Shown here: one piece after another, positions 35,001 through 46,069 of the stretch
Position numbering within the stretch: position 1 is the first letter of the stretch
Layout of the letters: each line of letters starts with the position of its first letter
Assembly: GCF_052857255.1 (NCBI RefSeq)
Contig: NC_135498.1
Coordinates: 161,968,124-162,032,123, forward strand
DNA: 64,000 nt
Source of the DNA: Amblyomma americanum
Taxonomy: Eukaryota > Arthropoda > Arachnida > Ixodida > Ixodidae
Direction: 5' to 3'
Program-made: the position numbers and the translations under genes
Notes under the pieces: model-generated
The model's database searches: none
The model's input: the letters and a program-made list of their open reading frames with translations, nothing else
Told to the model about the DNA's origin: nothing

Positions 35001-38000
35001 ATGACATGGATATCTTTTTGCTATAATTTTCTATGACGGGTGCCATGTGACATGGGTATTAGTGCAATCGGATAACAACGTTGTCCTCCTGCTATAATAG
35101 CTTAGGATACTGCCCTGTAGCCCATCACTTCATACCGATGTTTCGTAATGCGCTGCTTCATCGAAGGGGTCTTAGCTATTAGAGAACCGGTGGGCAGGGT
35201 AACAAAGAGGCAGAGATAGAAAGCGGCTGAGCTGACACCATGCCAGTGTGTTCGTTGTCCTTATGCAGACTTGGAGCAGAGCGCCGAGTTTTGGACTGAC
35301 TCGCTGTGTGAGGGCACGGGTTTCCCTTTTTTCTCCCACCCTTTCTGTTGTCCTGTCATCTTGCATTTTTCTTCGTCGCGGGTTTTAGAAAACGGGGTAA
35401 TGATTCTTGGTAAAAATCACTGCAAAATTTTAGAAATGACAGAAGAAATGTTCCGACCACCATTGAGAAAAAGAAAAATGTGGATGCTTGCTTCGGATTC
35501 ATACAGTCCCTATCATCCACCACGGCAATGCGGGGAGGACAGCAAGGCGCACTTTGCTTGGGCCTAAATCATGAATATGTTTGCAGAAGTACAAATTTTC
35601 TTAAAGTATATAAGAAAGAATGATGTAGTGGAGGATTGTGGAATAATTTGAACCACGAAGGGTTTTCAACGTTCACTTATAACGCAGGGCGAGAGGCAGT
35701 GCATTGGACTCCTTCATCCGTATCAAAAATCTCGATTGCGCATCAGGGACCACTTCGTCCTCGACATGGACCAGGCCGTTGAGCACGCGCTGATTTGTCC
35801 CGATGGTGCAGCTGCCTGTACGTGGCGCCATGTGGCGCCGTCAAAATGATTTGCCCATACGCATTGGCTGCGCACAGCCTCCCGTTATTCCGTTAACGGT
35901 AGCACTGTGCACGGTATGCTAAAGGTGTCTTTTAACTCAGGTACATGGTAGAGTGGCACACGGTCATCAACTTCCAAATTAAACACCGCTACGTGTGGCC
36001 ACCGAAGCCAGCGCAGGGTACCTTGATGTCCGCGGTGCGCTGCCACGCCGAAGCTTTAGGTATTGTGCCTCGATGGACAGCAGGCACCCTATATGCTGGC
36101 CTAAGCATAGTGCTCTTAGAGCGCTATGCCTGGGGTGCCTCGATGGCCAGCGAGAGAAACGATCTACTACGGGAATCTCAGATTCCTTGTCAATATCGGT
36201 AGAGGCAGTGAATCCACCCTAAACCTCTATGAATTTATGCGCTTAGTCATACTCACCATGAAAGTGGCAATAATTTATGATGACGTAATGAGAAGAGAGG
36301 TACAGTCCTTACGAAAAATAACCGAGCAGCGTGCCGGCGGCCGGAGCGGGCTCACAGCCGAGCAACGGCGCTGCTATCTTCAGCGCTGGTTGCTGCTCCG
36401 TGGCTGCGAGTGTAAACTGGCTGAGTAAGCCTGCGCCCTTGCTCAGTGACTGCACACGAAAGGCGCGGAATTGCTCACCGCGCACACTACCTGCTTACTT
36501 CTTATCGTTAAAAGAGGAGGGTGAGAACGCGGGCTTACGCCATTAAGTTTACGCTTGGAGCCGAGAAGCAGAGGCCAGCGCCGAAGCGCTGCCGCTCGAC
36601 GGAGAGCCTGGTCCCGCTGAAGTATCCGCTGCTCGGTTACGTTTCGCAAAGATGGTATACACATTGCATTGAATAGGGGAATGCCATTACATGCCATCAA
36701 CGTTCTGGTTAAAAGCAGACATCGAAACAAACACACTGATCACTGCACAGAGGTCTAATAAACATATTTTAGAAACCTCAATACATACTTGTGTTCTTAT
36801 ACAAACGCTGAACGGGCATAGGCAAGAAAAGCGCCCCTCATATGGACAGTGGAGGCATCCTCTCCAACGAAGCTCTTTTCGGACCTCTTCACTACTGAAC
36901 AGCAGGCACTTCACCTACATAACATGATTTCGAGCTTTGTATTCTTGCACCCACAATGTCTGGCACTTGCTGGCAATTGTTTGCATTGTTCACATTTGAC
37001 ACACACAAAAGGCAATGTTTAGACCGACCATGCTTTAAACACATATTGATATTTGCTCACACTAGTTTTTACGATAAGTTCTACACAGCTTGGGTTCTTG
37101 GAAACCATATAATTGAAATGGTTATATTAAACGGCTCCAAAGCACTCCTATCCAAGGGTTTGTTGTTCGTCAGCATTTGGCAATGATTTTTCTTTACGGC
37201 CGGCTGCCACTAAAAATTTTGAGCTGCAGCCAATGTTACCAATATAACGCAGGTGATAGAGCAGACAGTTTCTTTTTTGCGGTATAGCTGCAACGCGTCA
37301 CTCGATTCGCTCCGTCGCGTGCATGCGAAACAACGTTGACGCGACATCCCCCGGTAGTGTGGGTGGAGTGGCGAGTGGTATTACGAGCTGGTGTAATCCC
37401 GCATCGAATCACTGTACCAAAATATACACGCGCTGCGGATAACACAAAGATAAACAGGCCGAGGAGCACACGCTAAAGGCATTCCGCTGTGGGTCGATAG
37501 TGACGTTAAAAAAACACACGTACACGCAGCCTACAATCACGACCAAGCTTGAACAATGAACAGTCCTGCCACGTGATCTGGCAGCAGGCGTGCTGGATTT
37601 TAACGCAGTTGGGAATGCACGCTACGCGCTGGCGTGTGGATTTTAGCGTTGCACGTGTCACGGCAAGTAATTACTGCAAACTGTTGCAAAATGGCAGATT
37701 GAGCTGCCTCTCACCTCAGCGTCTTACTGAGACCCTAAGTCCCCCAAGTTGCAAAGATCGCGTCGTCTTTAATGCAATGTCAGATTTGCTTGATAGAATG
37801 TGTAATTCACAGTGATGTTAGGCACATAATTATGTTCATATAATAATATTGGCACGAACGAGTGAATAAGACGAAGTGTCCCTGCTAAGGTGGCTGTACG
37901 TCGCTCCAGGGAAAAATCTTGCCATCCGCATAAATACGTTCCTTATATCAAGAGAACTGACTTCGCACCATCTGAGGAAGCTCCCGGGGCTTATGAGCAG

Positions 38001-38270
38001 TGTGACTGGGTGGCAGTAAGCAAATGCCCTTCAGTGATCCCGGCCGCTGGACTGGGCTCCGAGGCTAGGCCTTGTTACGTATTCGACGGCTAGACGCCGA
38101 GGGCGGCAGGACGACCGGCCCAAGGAACAGACGACCCACGCAGCGCCAGGAAGACAATGACCTTTATTCGTTCGGCGACGCGCTTTTTGAGCGCTAAGCA
38201 GCCAATCAGGGAGTGGCAAAAGAAATGAATATATTGTGCCAAGCGGGACAATCTTATCTGTAGATTACAA
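32029..38270. other. No recognisable gene
   Basis: About 6 kb of mostly AT-rich sequence with only short frames. A GC-rich patch at about 36330-36620 resembles a CpG-rich region but has no exon I can support. Around 35835-35850 a GGCGCC palindrome occurs twice within 20 bp. Confidence 0.5.
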
Positions 38271-38276
38271 CGGAGA

Positions 38277-39465
38277 GTGCGACCGGCACCGCGAATGTTA
38301 CAGCCTAGGGCCACCGGTGACGCGCTGGCAGTAGTGGCTTCGTCGGCGTCGGTCCCTGCTCCCGGTCCATCAGCGGCAGCGCACATCCCGCCTTCTCCAT
38401 ATGCACCTCAGCTCGTGAGCGATCTGCCCTCTGGGCGGAACTCGGCAATGCCTGCCCAGCCTCCACGGCTGGATGGGGCTTCAACCGTACAGCGTTAGGA
38501 GGAGAGGTCTCCAATGGACCTGTCTTCATAACCTCCATCCGTGCCACCGGCTTCCCGCAGTTCTCAAAAGCGCCCATCAGGGGACACTGCATATGATTCA
38601 TCTTCTGCCGACTGCAGCTCACAAGGCAAGCGTTCCTGCCAGCGTATGCCAATCAGGTGGCTCTGCCGACATCGGGATCGGTATCGTATAAACTGGCCAT
38701 TAAAGCTGTGGCAGCCAAAAGCCTTACAGACATTCCGAACAGGATTCTTCAGGCGAATCTGGACGCTTGTCTTGGGACCAAAGGTTTTCGTGGCGTCATG
38801 TCTAGAACGAAATGTAGTACCGTCGCTCTGTGGCTCCCGACTTTGGCTGCTGTCCAGCGTCTGCAAACTCTCAAGTGCATATCGACTACAAGCGAGATCT
38901 CGGTGCCCGTCCAGGTGTACTTAGTAGAAGGTTCGGACCTACAGCGCTGTGTTGTTTGCAAAGTCGACGTTGCCGAAGACCAGACGACCCTGCAGCGTGA
39001 GCTGTACTGTCCAACCGACCGTGTCATCCAAGCGCGGTATATGGGAAAGGGGCGCTCGTGCATCGTCACACTACAGGGCCAACAAACTCTCCCAGTACGA
39101 CGTACTTTACCACTATGGCTGTATTCTGCGGCCTCACCCTTACAAACCGACTGCTGTCTATTGCTACAGCTGTTTCAGACCTGGCCACATGCGCCGATCA
39201 TGCCCTTTTGCAACGCAAGATGAGGCTCGGCCACAAAGCACACTGTCTTACAGGTCCGGACTTTGCAAAGACTTAACCTGTGGAATCCCACTCCACGCCA
39301 GTCAATGCTGCAGCGCCTTCGACTACGTCCAGCCCTCATGCGTTTTTCGCAAACTCTACGAGGTCTTCTGCAGCACTGCAGGATAACTCAACATCCCTCC
39401 TCCGATTTGTGGTAAACCAGTTATCTAACCTTACATCAGTTCTGTTCCAACGCTTGGAAGCCTAA
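38277..39465 (+). pseudogene. LINE ORF1 (gag-like, zinc knuckle), frameshifted
   Basis: ORF1 proteins of this group bind element RNA. The N-terminal part is Ala/Pro/Ser-rich (MLQPRATGDALAVVASS) and then basic. A central part at 38657-39080 is open in another frame (YKLAIKAVAAKSLTDIPNRI). CYSCFRPGHMRRSC at about 39160-39205 is a C-x2-C-x4-H-x4-C knuckle. A final frame ends VLFQRLEA-stop at 39463-39465. At least three frame changes and one internal stop are present. The stop lies 6 bases before the presumed ORF2 ATG. Confidence 0.75.
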
Positions 39466-39471
39466 TCGAAA

Positions 39472-42400
39472 ATGGCGAGTACACGTAGTTCTGGTGTTCT
39501 CCAATGAAACTGCAGAGGCCTCTCCACAAAGCTGGGAGAGCTCAAATCTCGGCTTCGCATGAACAATCTCCAGGTGTGGGCCCTGATACTGCAGGAGACC
39601 AATGCCTTGCCATCCATTCCGGGCTTAAATGAATATATATCTCCTTCAATGAACGACCGTCGTGTGCACACTGTTGCCCCTCCGGGAAAGGTGGCGGTGT
39701 ACGTTGATGCGCGTTTACCTCAATTTCGCCTGTCACTAGAAAACTGGTGCACCTCATATCAAGAGGTAGTCGCAGTGGCTGTGAATCTTCCCAAGGCAAC
39801 TGTTGTGGTCGTGTCATAGTATGTAAGACTCGCCGGTGGAGCTCCCTCCCGCATTAATCTGGGGTGGTTATTAACTCTACGACGACAGCACCCAGGGTGG
39901 CCTGTTTAGTCGGTGGTTACTTTAACGTCCCTCATTCGGACTGGGGGTACCCCACTTCAAGCCCCCGTGGTAGGCGTGTGCGGGACGCATTCGCGGAGGC
40001 GCTGTTTGTTTTACTCAACCATCCAGATTCAGCAACGCGGACGTTGCGCCATGCTCGCAGTCCCACTCATGCTCCGGACCTTACGTGGTGGTCAGGACCC
40101 GGGACTCCATCGTGGCACCTGGAGCCACACTGCTGGGGTAGTGACCACCATCCTATCATCATCGGTCTTCATCCATCAAGGGCCCGCCGACTACGCCGTA
40201 GATGTACTGTGGTCAATTGGGACACGTTTCGCACCACCGTCGAAGACCTCTCTATGCAATCACCTACACTACTTGTGGACTGCATACAAACTGCGCCGAA
40301 TAAGGCTACTGCTGTCACCTGGACGGACGTGAATCGCCCGGCGCCGGATGTGGGTCTGCTTAAACAGTGGGCTGCTCGCCGAGAAGCGGAGATGACAGCT
40401 TCCCGAGGCCCGACTTCTGCGCAAGCACGGACAAGGCTGAATTACCTTACTGCCAACGCTCGCAGATATGAACGCGATCTCTCGCGACGGCAGTGGCATG
40501 CGTGGTGTGAGTAGTTCTCGACAAAGTCATCGAATGCTGCTCTCTGGCGAACGTTTGCTGCAATGGAACATGGTTCCCGTCGTCCTGACGCCGCGGCCAC
40601 AGCATGCTTTGCAGCTAACTTAGCTCCGCATGATTTCGCCAGAGAGGCAGCGCGGAAGTTTTTCCCCAAGTATGATGTGTTTCCTCCAAGGGTCATATGA
40701 GCCGAGTTGACTGCCTTTCCAGCATACGTCGATAAGCTCCCATATACAGCCGACGCCGAGGGAATTGCAAGCCCATTTTCAATGCCCGAGTTGTTTTCAG
40801 CAATAGACGAGGCCCGTCGGAAGACTGCGCCCGGACCGGACTTCATTCCGTACGACGTTTACAAGAACTTAAGTTCCGCTGTACTGCCTCAACTCCTCGC
40901 CACCATTAACAAGGTATGGATAGAAGGCGTCGTACCAGAAACCTGGAAATCGGCTATTGTGATCCCCATACCAAAGCTGGGGAAGCTGCCAACAGGCGTC
41001 GGAAATTTCCGGCCTATATCGCTTGCGCCAACATTATGCAAACTTACCGAAAAATGCATGCCACACGACTGTCGTGGTGGCTTGAGCACCATGGTTTCTA
41101 CCATCCCGCCCAAATTGGCTTTCGTACGTCCATAGGCATAGAAGATGGACTGGCTGTCTTGGCTTCAGCAGTTCTGGCCTCAACTCGCAGCCACTATGTA
41201 CGTACTGTACTGGCCATGGACGTTGAAAAGACGTGCGATATCAGTCATGCTGCCATCCTGGAATAGCTTGACATGCTGCATTTCCCCGTTAGGGTGCGCA
41301 ATTTTGTTAAATCCTTCCTTGAAGGCCGACCCTTTACCATACGCCTCGGTGGTGAGGCCGTTGGATCATTTGTGAATTTTCGCGGCCTACCCTTGGGATC
41401 GGTGTTATCGTCACCATTATTTAACATTTATTTTATCTCCCTTGCTTGGCGCTTACATGATGTCTCTGAGATTAAGTTCTTATTTTAGGCTGATGGTATG
41501 ACGGTGTGGAGCACTCACAATGACCGGATGACTCAAGCAGCAGGCCTACAATCAGCCATAGATATTACGTCGACTTTTGCTTCTTCAATTTGTCTGCAGC
41601 TTTCAGTGAGCAAAACCACGTTCGTGTCAGTCGCCAACCACTGGGGGCGCCGTAAACTGGCTGCAGCACCAATTCGTCTTCATCTATCAGGAGCTCCAAT
41701 TCAAGAAAGTTCAACCGTAAAAATTTTGGGCTTGACAATACGCGAGTCAGGAACAAGCACTGCTTGGCTTTCCCGGGCTAAAAAGCAAGCAATTCAGGCG
41801 TTGGGTCTGATTAGACGCATTGCTCCTGAAACAGGCGGAACCTGCTGTCATGTTGCACGACAGTTGCTGCGGGCGGTTGTGCAACCGCGCCTCGTTTCCC
41901 AAGCCCAATTCCAGCATTTTACGAGGGCTCAATGGGATCGTCTTGAAGCTATTAATCGAGAGGCAATGAGGGTCATCTCTTGCCTTCCGCGCATTACCCC
42001 GATCGTGGCGCTCCAAGAACATGCGTAGCTTAATACATTAGATGAGCTGGGGCAGCAACGACGCGATGCTCGCCGCCTAAAGTCAAGCCTAACACACACA
42101 ACGTGTGCACTCAGGGCATATGCTTCATCGCACTCCATTCTACAGCCGCCCCCGCCAGTTCTTCCTCCTTGGCGTTTTGTGCAGCTAAGCGACAACAAGC
42201 CAACTGATCTACGTCGTCCATCATCTACACGCGCGGCATCATCGTTTCGCGACAGAATTACAGAGCAAGACGCCAATCTGCCGCATGGCTCCATCGTTAT
42301 TTACGTTGACGCAAGCATCCAGGCTTTGAAACAACAACGGCAGTTTACTGTCGTTGCAAGCCTGCTCTGAACAAAACGTCAAGGTTTCGCCTCTCAGAAC

Positions 42401-43119
42401 CTCCTTCCTCCTTCTGTGCGGAGACGCTTGCGGTTCAAGAGGCACTTTGCTCCGTGGCCGCCTTTCTCATGCTACCCACGGCCCGCATTGTCATTCGCAC
42501 CAACGCCCTTCACGTCAGACGCCTAATACGTCCAGTCAGTCGCACCCCAGAAATCTGCCAAGACATCCATCGTCCAGCCGCACGCATCCCGCAGCAAATC
42601 CGTGTTGAGTGGGTTCCGCATTGCCTCCTGAGCGCACAAAGCCGCACAGATTCGACGACCTGCCTTTCGACCCCGACCTCGTCTTTGCCACGAGTCCTCA
42701 CTCTGGATGACACCACCCTCCTTTTAACAAGAAAAGAACACCTACGGCACCGCACACGTGCTCTAATCCCTCCGTGTGCGGTAACCCTCCGCCGTGGCCT
42801 TACCCGTGCAGAGGAGGTTGCGCTTCAGAAGATACGGGCCGGGGTTGCCCTAACTGCAGCTGTTATACGCAAGTGGCCACATTTCAAAGATTTATATCCC
42901 GCCCGGGGGTGTCCAGTCTGCAATACGAGAGACTGTGAGGCGGATATCCACCACCTGCTGTGGGACTGCCCGGCGCTGAAGCCGACGAGAATTCGCCACC
43001 TGGCGGCAGTGGGACTCTCACCGGAAAATCTGGATTGCTATATTGCCTGGACACAGGGTCCATATCGTCGTTCACTTCTTGATTTCATCAAATCAGCCCA
43101 CCTTTTTTCATTTATTTAA
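39472..43119 (+). pseudogene. LINE ORF2: endonuclease, RT, RNase H; catalytic RT box destroyed
   Basis: Starts MASTRSSGVLQ and then a stop where Trp is expected before NCRGLS. Endonuclease marks: GGYFNVPHSDWGY and GSDHHPI. RT from about 40707: KTAPGPDFIPY, FRPISLAPTLCKLTEK, DVEKTCDISHAAIL, FRGLPLGSVLSSPLF. The YADD position at about 41484-41500 reads stop-A-D-G. The RT C-terminal part (WLSRAKKQAIQALGLIRRIAPETGG) continues to about 42030. RNase H begins with IVIYVDASIQ near 42295. The last frame (42454-43119) ends with CPVCNTRDC...HHLLWDC, a Cys/His segment typical of the group. Multiple stops and frameshifts. Confidence 0.88.
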
Positions 43120-43309
43120 GCATCTTACTCATTTCGCACTTCATAGTTTTTATGCACTGAGGCATCAAACATCCCTTAAAAAATGATGTAGTAGAAGGAC
43201 GGAGGGTTGTTTGTGGGAGAAGAGAGCTACGGAGGGGAGGTCGCTGGACGTCGTCTCTGTTCTGATATTCCTCCTCCTGTTTCAGTGCTTAAGAACAAAG
43301 TCTGTGTGA

Positions 43310-43650
43310 CCATAAAATGCGTGCCTACATTACCTCTCGCTGGTACAGGTGCAACTGTTTCTGTGATAAGTAGAATATTTAAATGCTTGTGGGGACAAAC
43401 TGTAACGTTTGAGTTGAAACCTCAACGTTTTGTGGCTTAAGTGGCGAGCCGTTTTGTCCTCTGGTAGTGTACGATCTGCAAGTTGAGTTGGGTGGAGTCG
43501 TTTTTCAAGCGGAATTTGTCGTTATCATTAGCTGTAGTGATGACGTCATTTTCGGAATGTACATTCTGATACTGTGTGGAGCAACAGTGGACTATGCAAT
43601 TGGCGAGGTTTATATCGATTGTGCCCAGCCTCATGGAAAGTGCGTGTGAC
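43310..43650 (+). pseudogene. gypsy aspartic protease relic, active-site Asp lost
   Basis: Reads LAGTGATVSVIS where active proteases of this family have D-T-G-A-T/S, so the catalytic Asp is Gly. Downstream, after a stop and a frame change, FQAEFVVIISCSDDVIFGM followed by GATVDYAIGEV matches the C-terminal half of gypsy proteases. Confidence 0.72.
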
Positions 43651-43991
43651 GCCGCCAAGGTGTTCTGTGTATTCCAAGATACAGTCGTGTCTTCGTGGAC
43701 TGTAGCGCGCGTTCCGGTGTTCGTTGCACATACCAGCCGTTAAATGTTTGAAAATCTAGTGGAACCAGTACAGTCGACGGGCTAAAAGCGCATTTTCAAC
43801 TGCCTGTTATTCGTTGGTATATGGGGAGCCCAGGATTGCGGAGAACTAATTCATCTTCTCAAACCGTTGTTTTGCTAAGGGGCTTAAAACGCGCTTTGTG
43901 TTAACCCGATGCGCCTGCAGCTCTAGCGTCGGTCGCGGGTGTCCCAGTTTAACGTGTCTTAGAGTCCAGCGCTGAACGCCCAATTCTTGGC

Positions 43992-46030
43992 ATGATCAAC
44001 GAAACGCTCAGCACCGCTCAACGGCGCTGGCTGTTATTTGTTCTGCTGAAGTGCACGGCTGTCTTCGACTTCTCCCAGCCCCGTGGACTACCTTCTACTC
44101 CCACGTCTCGCACCCGTCACACTGTAGATACCGGATCGCTTCGCCCGATCCGTCAAAAGCCTTATCGTGTGTTGTCGCCGGAGTGCAAAGTAATTGACGG
44201 GCAAGTCAAAGAAATGCTCGACAAGGATGTCAATCAGGCGTCGTCGAGCCCTTGGGCAGCTAAACAAGAAAGACGGCACATGGCGATTTTGAGTGGGTCT
44301 CCGCCGTTGAAATGCCATCACCAAAAAGGATTTGTACCCAATCTCTCGCATTGGTGGCGCCATAGGCTGCCTCTCTGGCGCTCCTTGCTTTTCCTGCATA
44401 GATCTGCGATGAAGCTGATTACAGTGCCTCCGGCCAACAAAGAAAAAACGGCAGTTGTAACGCAGGATGGTGTCATTTAATTTAATGTGATTCCGTTTAA
44501 GCTTTGCAATGTACCTCCTGCGAGTTTTGAGAGGTTTGTGGACAGGGAATTATGCGGCATGCAATGAGATATTTGTATATGCTATATTTATAACATCGTC
44601 ATGATTGGTAAAACGTTCCATGAGCATAACGAGCGCTTAGCTCGTGTGTTGGACTGCTTGCATAACACCGGCCTGACCCTCATTTCAGAGCAGCGCCGCT
44701 TTGCTGAGCGTCAAGCGTTAGTGCTATGCCATCTGGTCTATGAACAGGGCGTGAGGTCAGATCCCAAGAAAACGGCGGCTGTGGGGTGAATTTAAGCACT
44801 ACGGACAGTCAAAGGAGCCTGCAGTTTCTTGCGATTACGTTGCAAAATTCCAGCGTTTTATCCACCGTATTGCCGGCATTGCGTATCCACTGACGTACGT
44901 TCTCAACAAAGGAGCTTCATTTGAATGGACTTTTGAGTGCGATGGCTCATTCCGCCAGCTGAAGTATCTCTCGACCTCACATCCTGTTCTCTGGCATTTC
45001 GAGCCCTCCGCATGAAAACAAGTTCACACTGATGCTAGTAATGATGGCCTAGGCGCTGTTCTGGTTAAAGGCCACGATGATTGGGAACACGTTATTGCAA
45101 AGTCAAGCCGCTCCTTCAGCACGCCAGCTTGCAACTTCACAGTCACCGAACGAGAATGCCTTCATGTGATCTTCGCCCGTGCAGTGGCTCCGTTTATACC
45201 TGCATGGACGCCCATTCACCATCACGACTGATCATCATGCCTTCGGCTGGCTCGTTAATCTTCGAGATTCAATCATTCGCCTCACGGCCTAGGCAGTCCG
45301 TCACCAGTAGTGTGACTTCAATGTCGTATACAAGAGCTGCCGGCGACACGCCATGCAGACTGTCATTCGCGAATGCCGCTGCCCTCAACTGAGTGTGGCG
45401 GTTCCAATTTCGGCCATTACATCTCATCTATTGTTGTATAGTTTCTTGAAATTGAAGTGTTGAAAACTGAGCAGCGTGAAGATCCGCCTTTACAACCCCT
45501 CTATGCCGCCGCGCGCAACCAGGGAGTTTCTTGCAGTTTTTTATCCGCGACCGTCTGTTATAAAAAAGTACTTCCCTGCTGGCCCACAATACCTGCTCGT
45601 TGTCTCGTTGTTCCAACGGCTCTGTTCTGCTCCATTTTGCGTGTCATGCAGCACGACCCCACCTCCAGACATCTGAGATCGACTCGTACACTCCGTCGAG
45701 CTCAAGAACGGATTTACTGGCCAAAAATGCACGCGGTGTCAGCGCCTTAAAACGCCCTACCTCCGCTCCTAGCAGCCAGCTCGAGCATATTGGAATTGAA
45801 ATGCTTGCACATTTTCCCAAATCTCCAATTGGCAATCGCTGGATTGTGGAACGTGTGGACTAACTCACACGTTATTGTGAAACGGCTGGTCTGCCATCCC
45901 CTATTGTGCATCAAGTGTCACTATTCTTCCTGAACTCTGTCCTTTTGCGGCATGGAATACCACGAGTGATAATCAGTGACTGAGGCCGCCAATTCACGAG
46001 CGATTTTGTTGAAGAGCTGCTATACAATCA
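43992..46030 (+). pseudogene. gypsy RT / RNase H / integrase relic
   Basis: RT N-terminus at 44097-44280: HTVDTGSLRPIRQKPYRVLS and SSSPWA. RT core: CFSCIDLRS and KTAVVTQDG. The YLDD box near 44575-44600 reads YIYNIVMIG, so both catalytic Asp are gone. RT connection: VLCHLVYEQGVRSDPKKTAAV. RNase H: HTDASNDGLGAVL near 45025 and FTVTERECLHVIF near 45140. Integrase: YWPKMHAVS (about 45715), GIEMLAHFPKSPIGNRWIV, and LRHGIPRVIISD-stop-GRQFTSDFVEELL ending near 46025. Stops and indels throughout. Confidence 0.82.
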
Positions 46031-46069
46031 GCCAAATAAAATCAACAGTGAACCACCGCGGCGGCTAAA

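Larger units (their letters stand above)
38277..43181 (+). mobile_element. I-group LINE, near full length, inactive
   Basis: Two collinear coding regions (gag-like ORF1, then ORF2 with endonuclease, RT, RNase H and a C-terminal Cys/His segment). This is the layout of I-group LINEs that carry RNase H. A 3' untranslated stretch follows the ORF2 stop, and similarity fades near a CTTAAAAAATGATG sequence at about 43180, where the neighbouring gypsy relic begins shortly after. The 5' boundary is uncertain; it may start before 38277. Confidence 0.87.
43260..46030 (+). mobile_element. Decayed Ty3/gypsy retrotransposon, plus strand
   Basis: Protease, RT, RNase H and integrase scraps occur in the correct order in shifting frames. 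No gag and no LTR were found. It begins within about 100 bp of the end of the upstream LINE. Integrase similarity stops at about 46030, where a 20-bp SINE-head-like sequence (46047-46066) follows. Confidence 0.82.

Noticed and set aside
46047..46066. SINE head stub (GAACCACCGCGGCGGCT) next to the gypsy relic
   Set aside because: About 20 bp matching the SINE start on the minus strand is too short to call an insertion.
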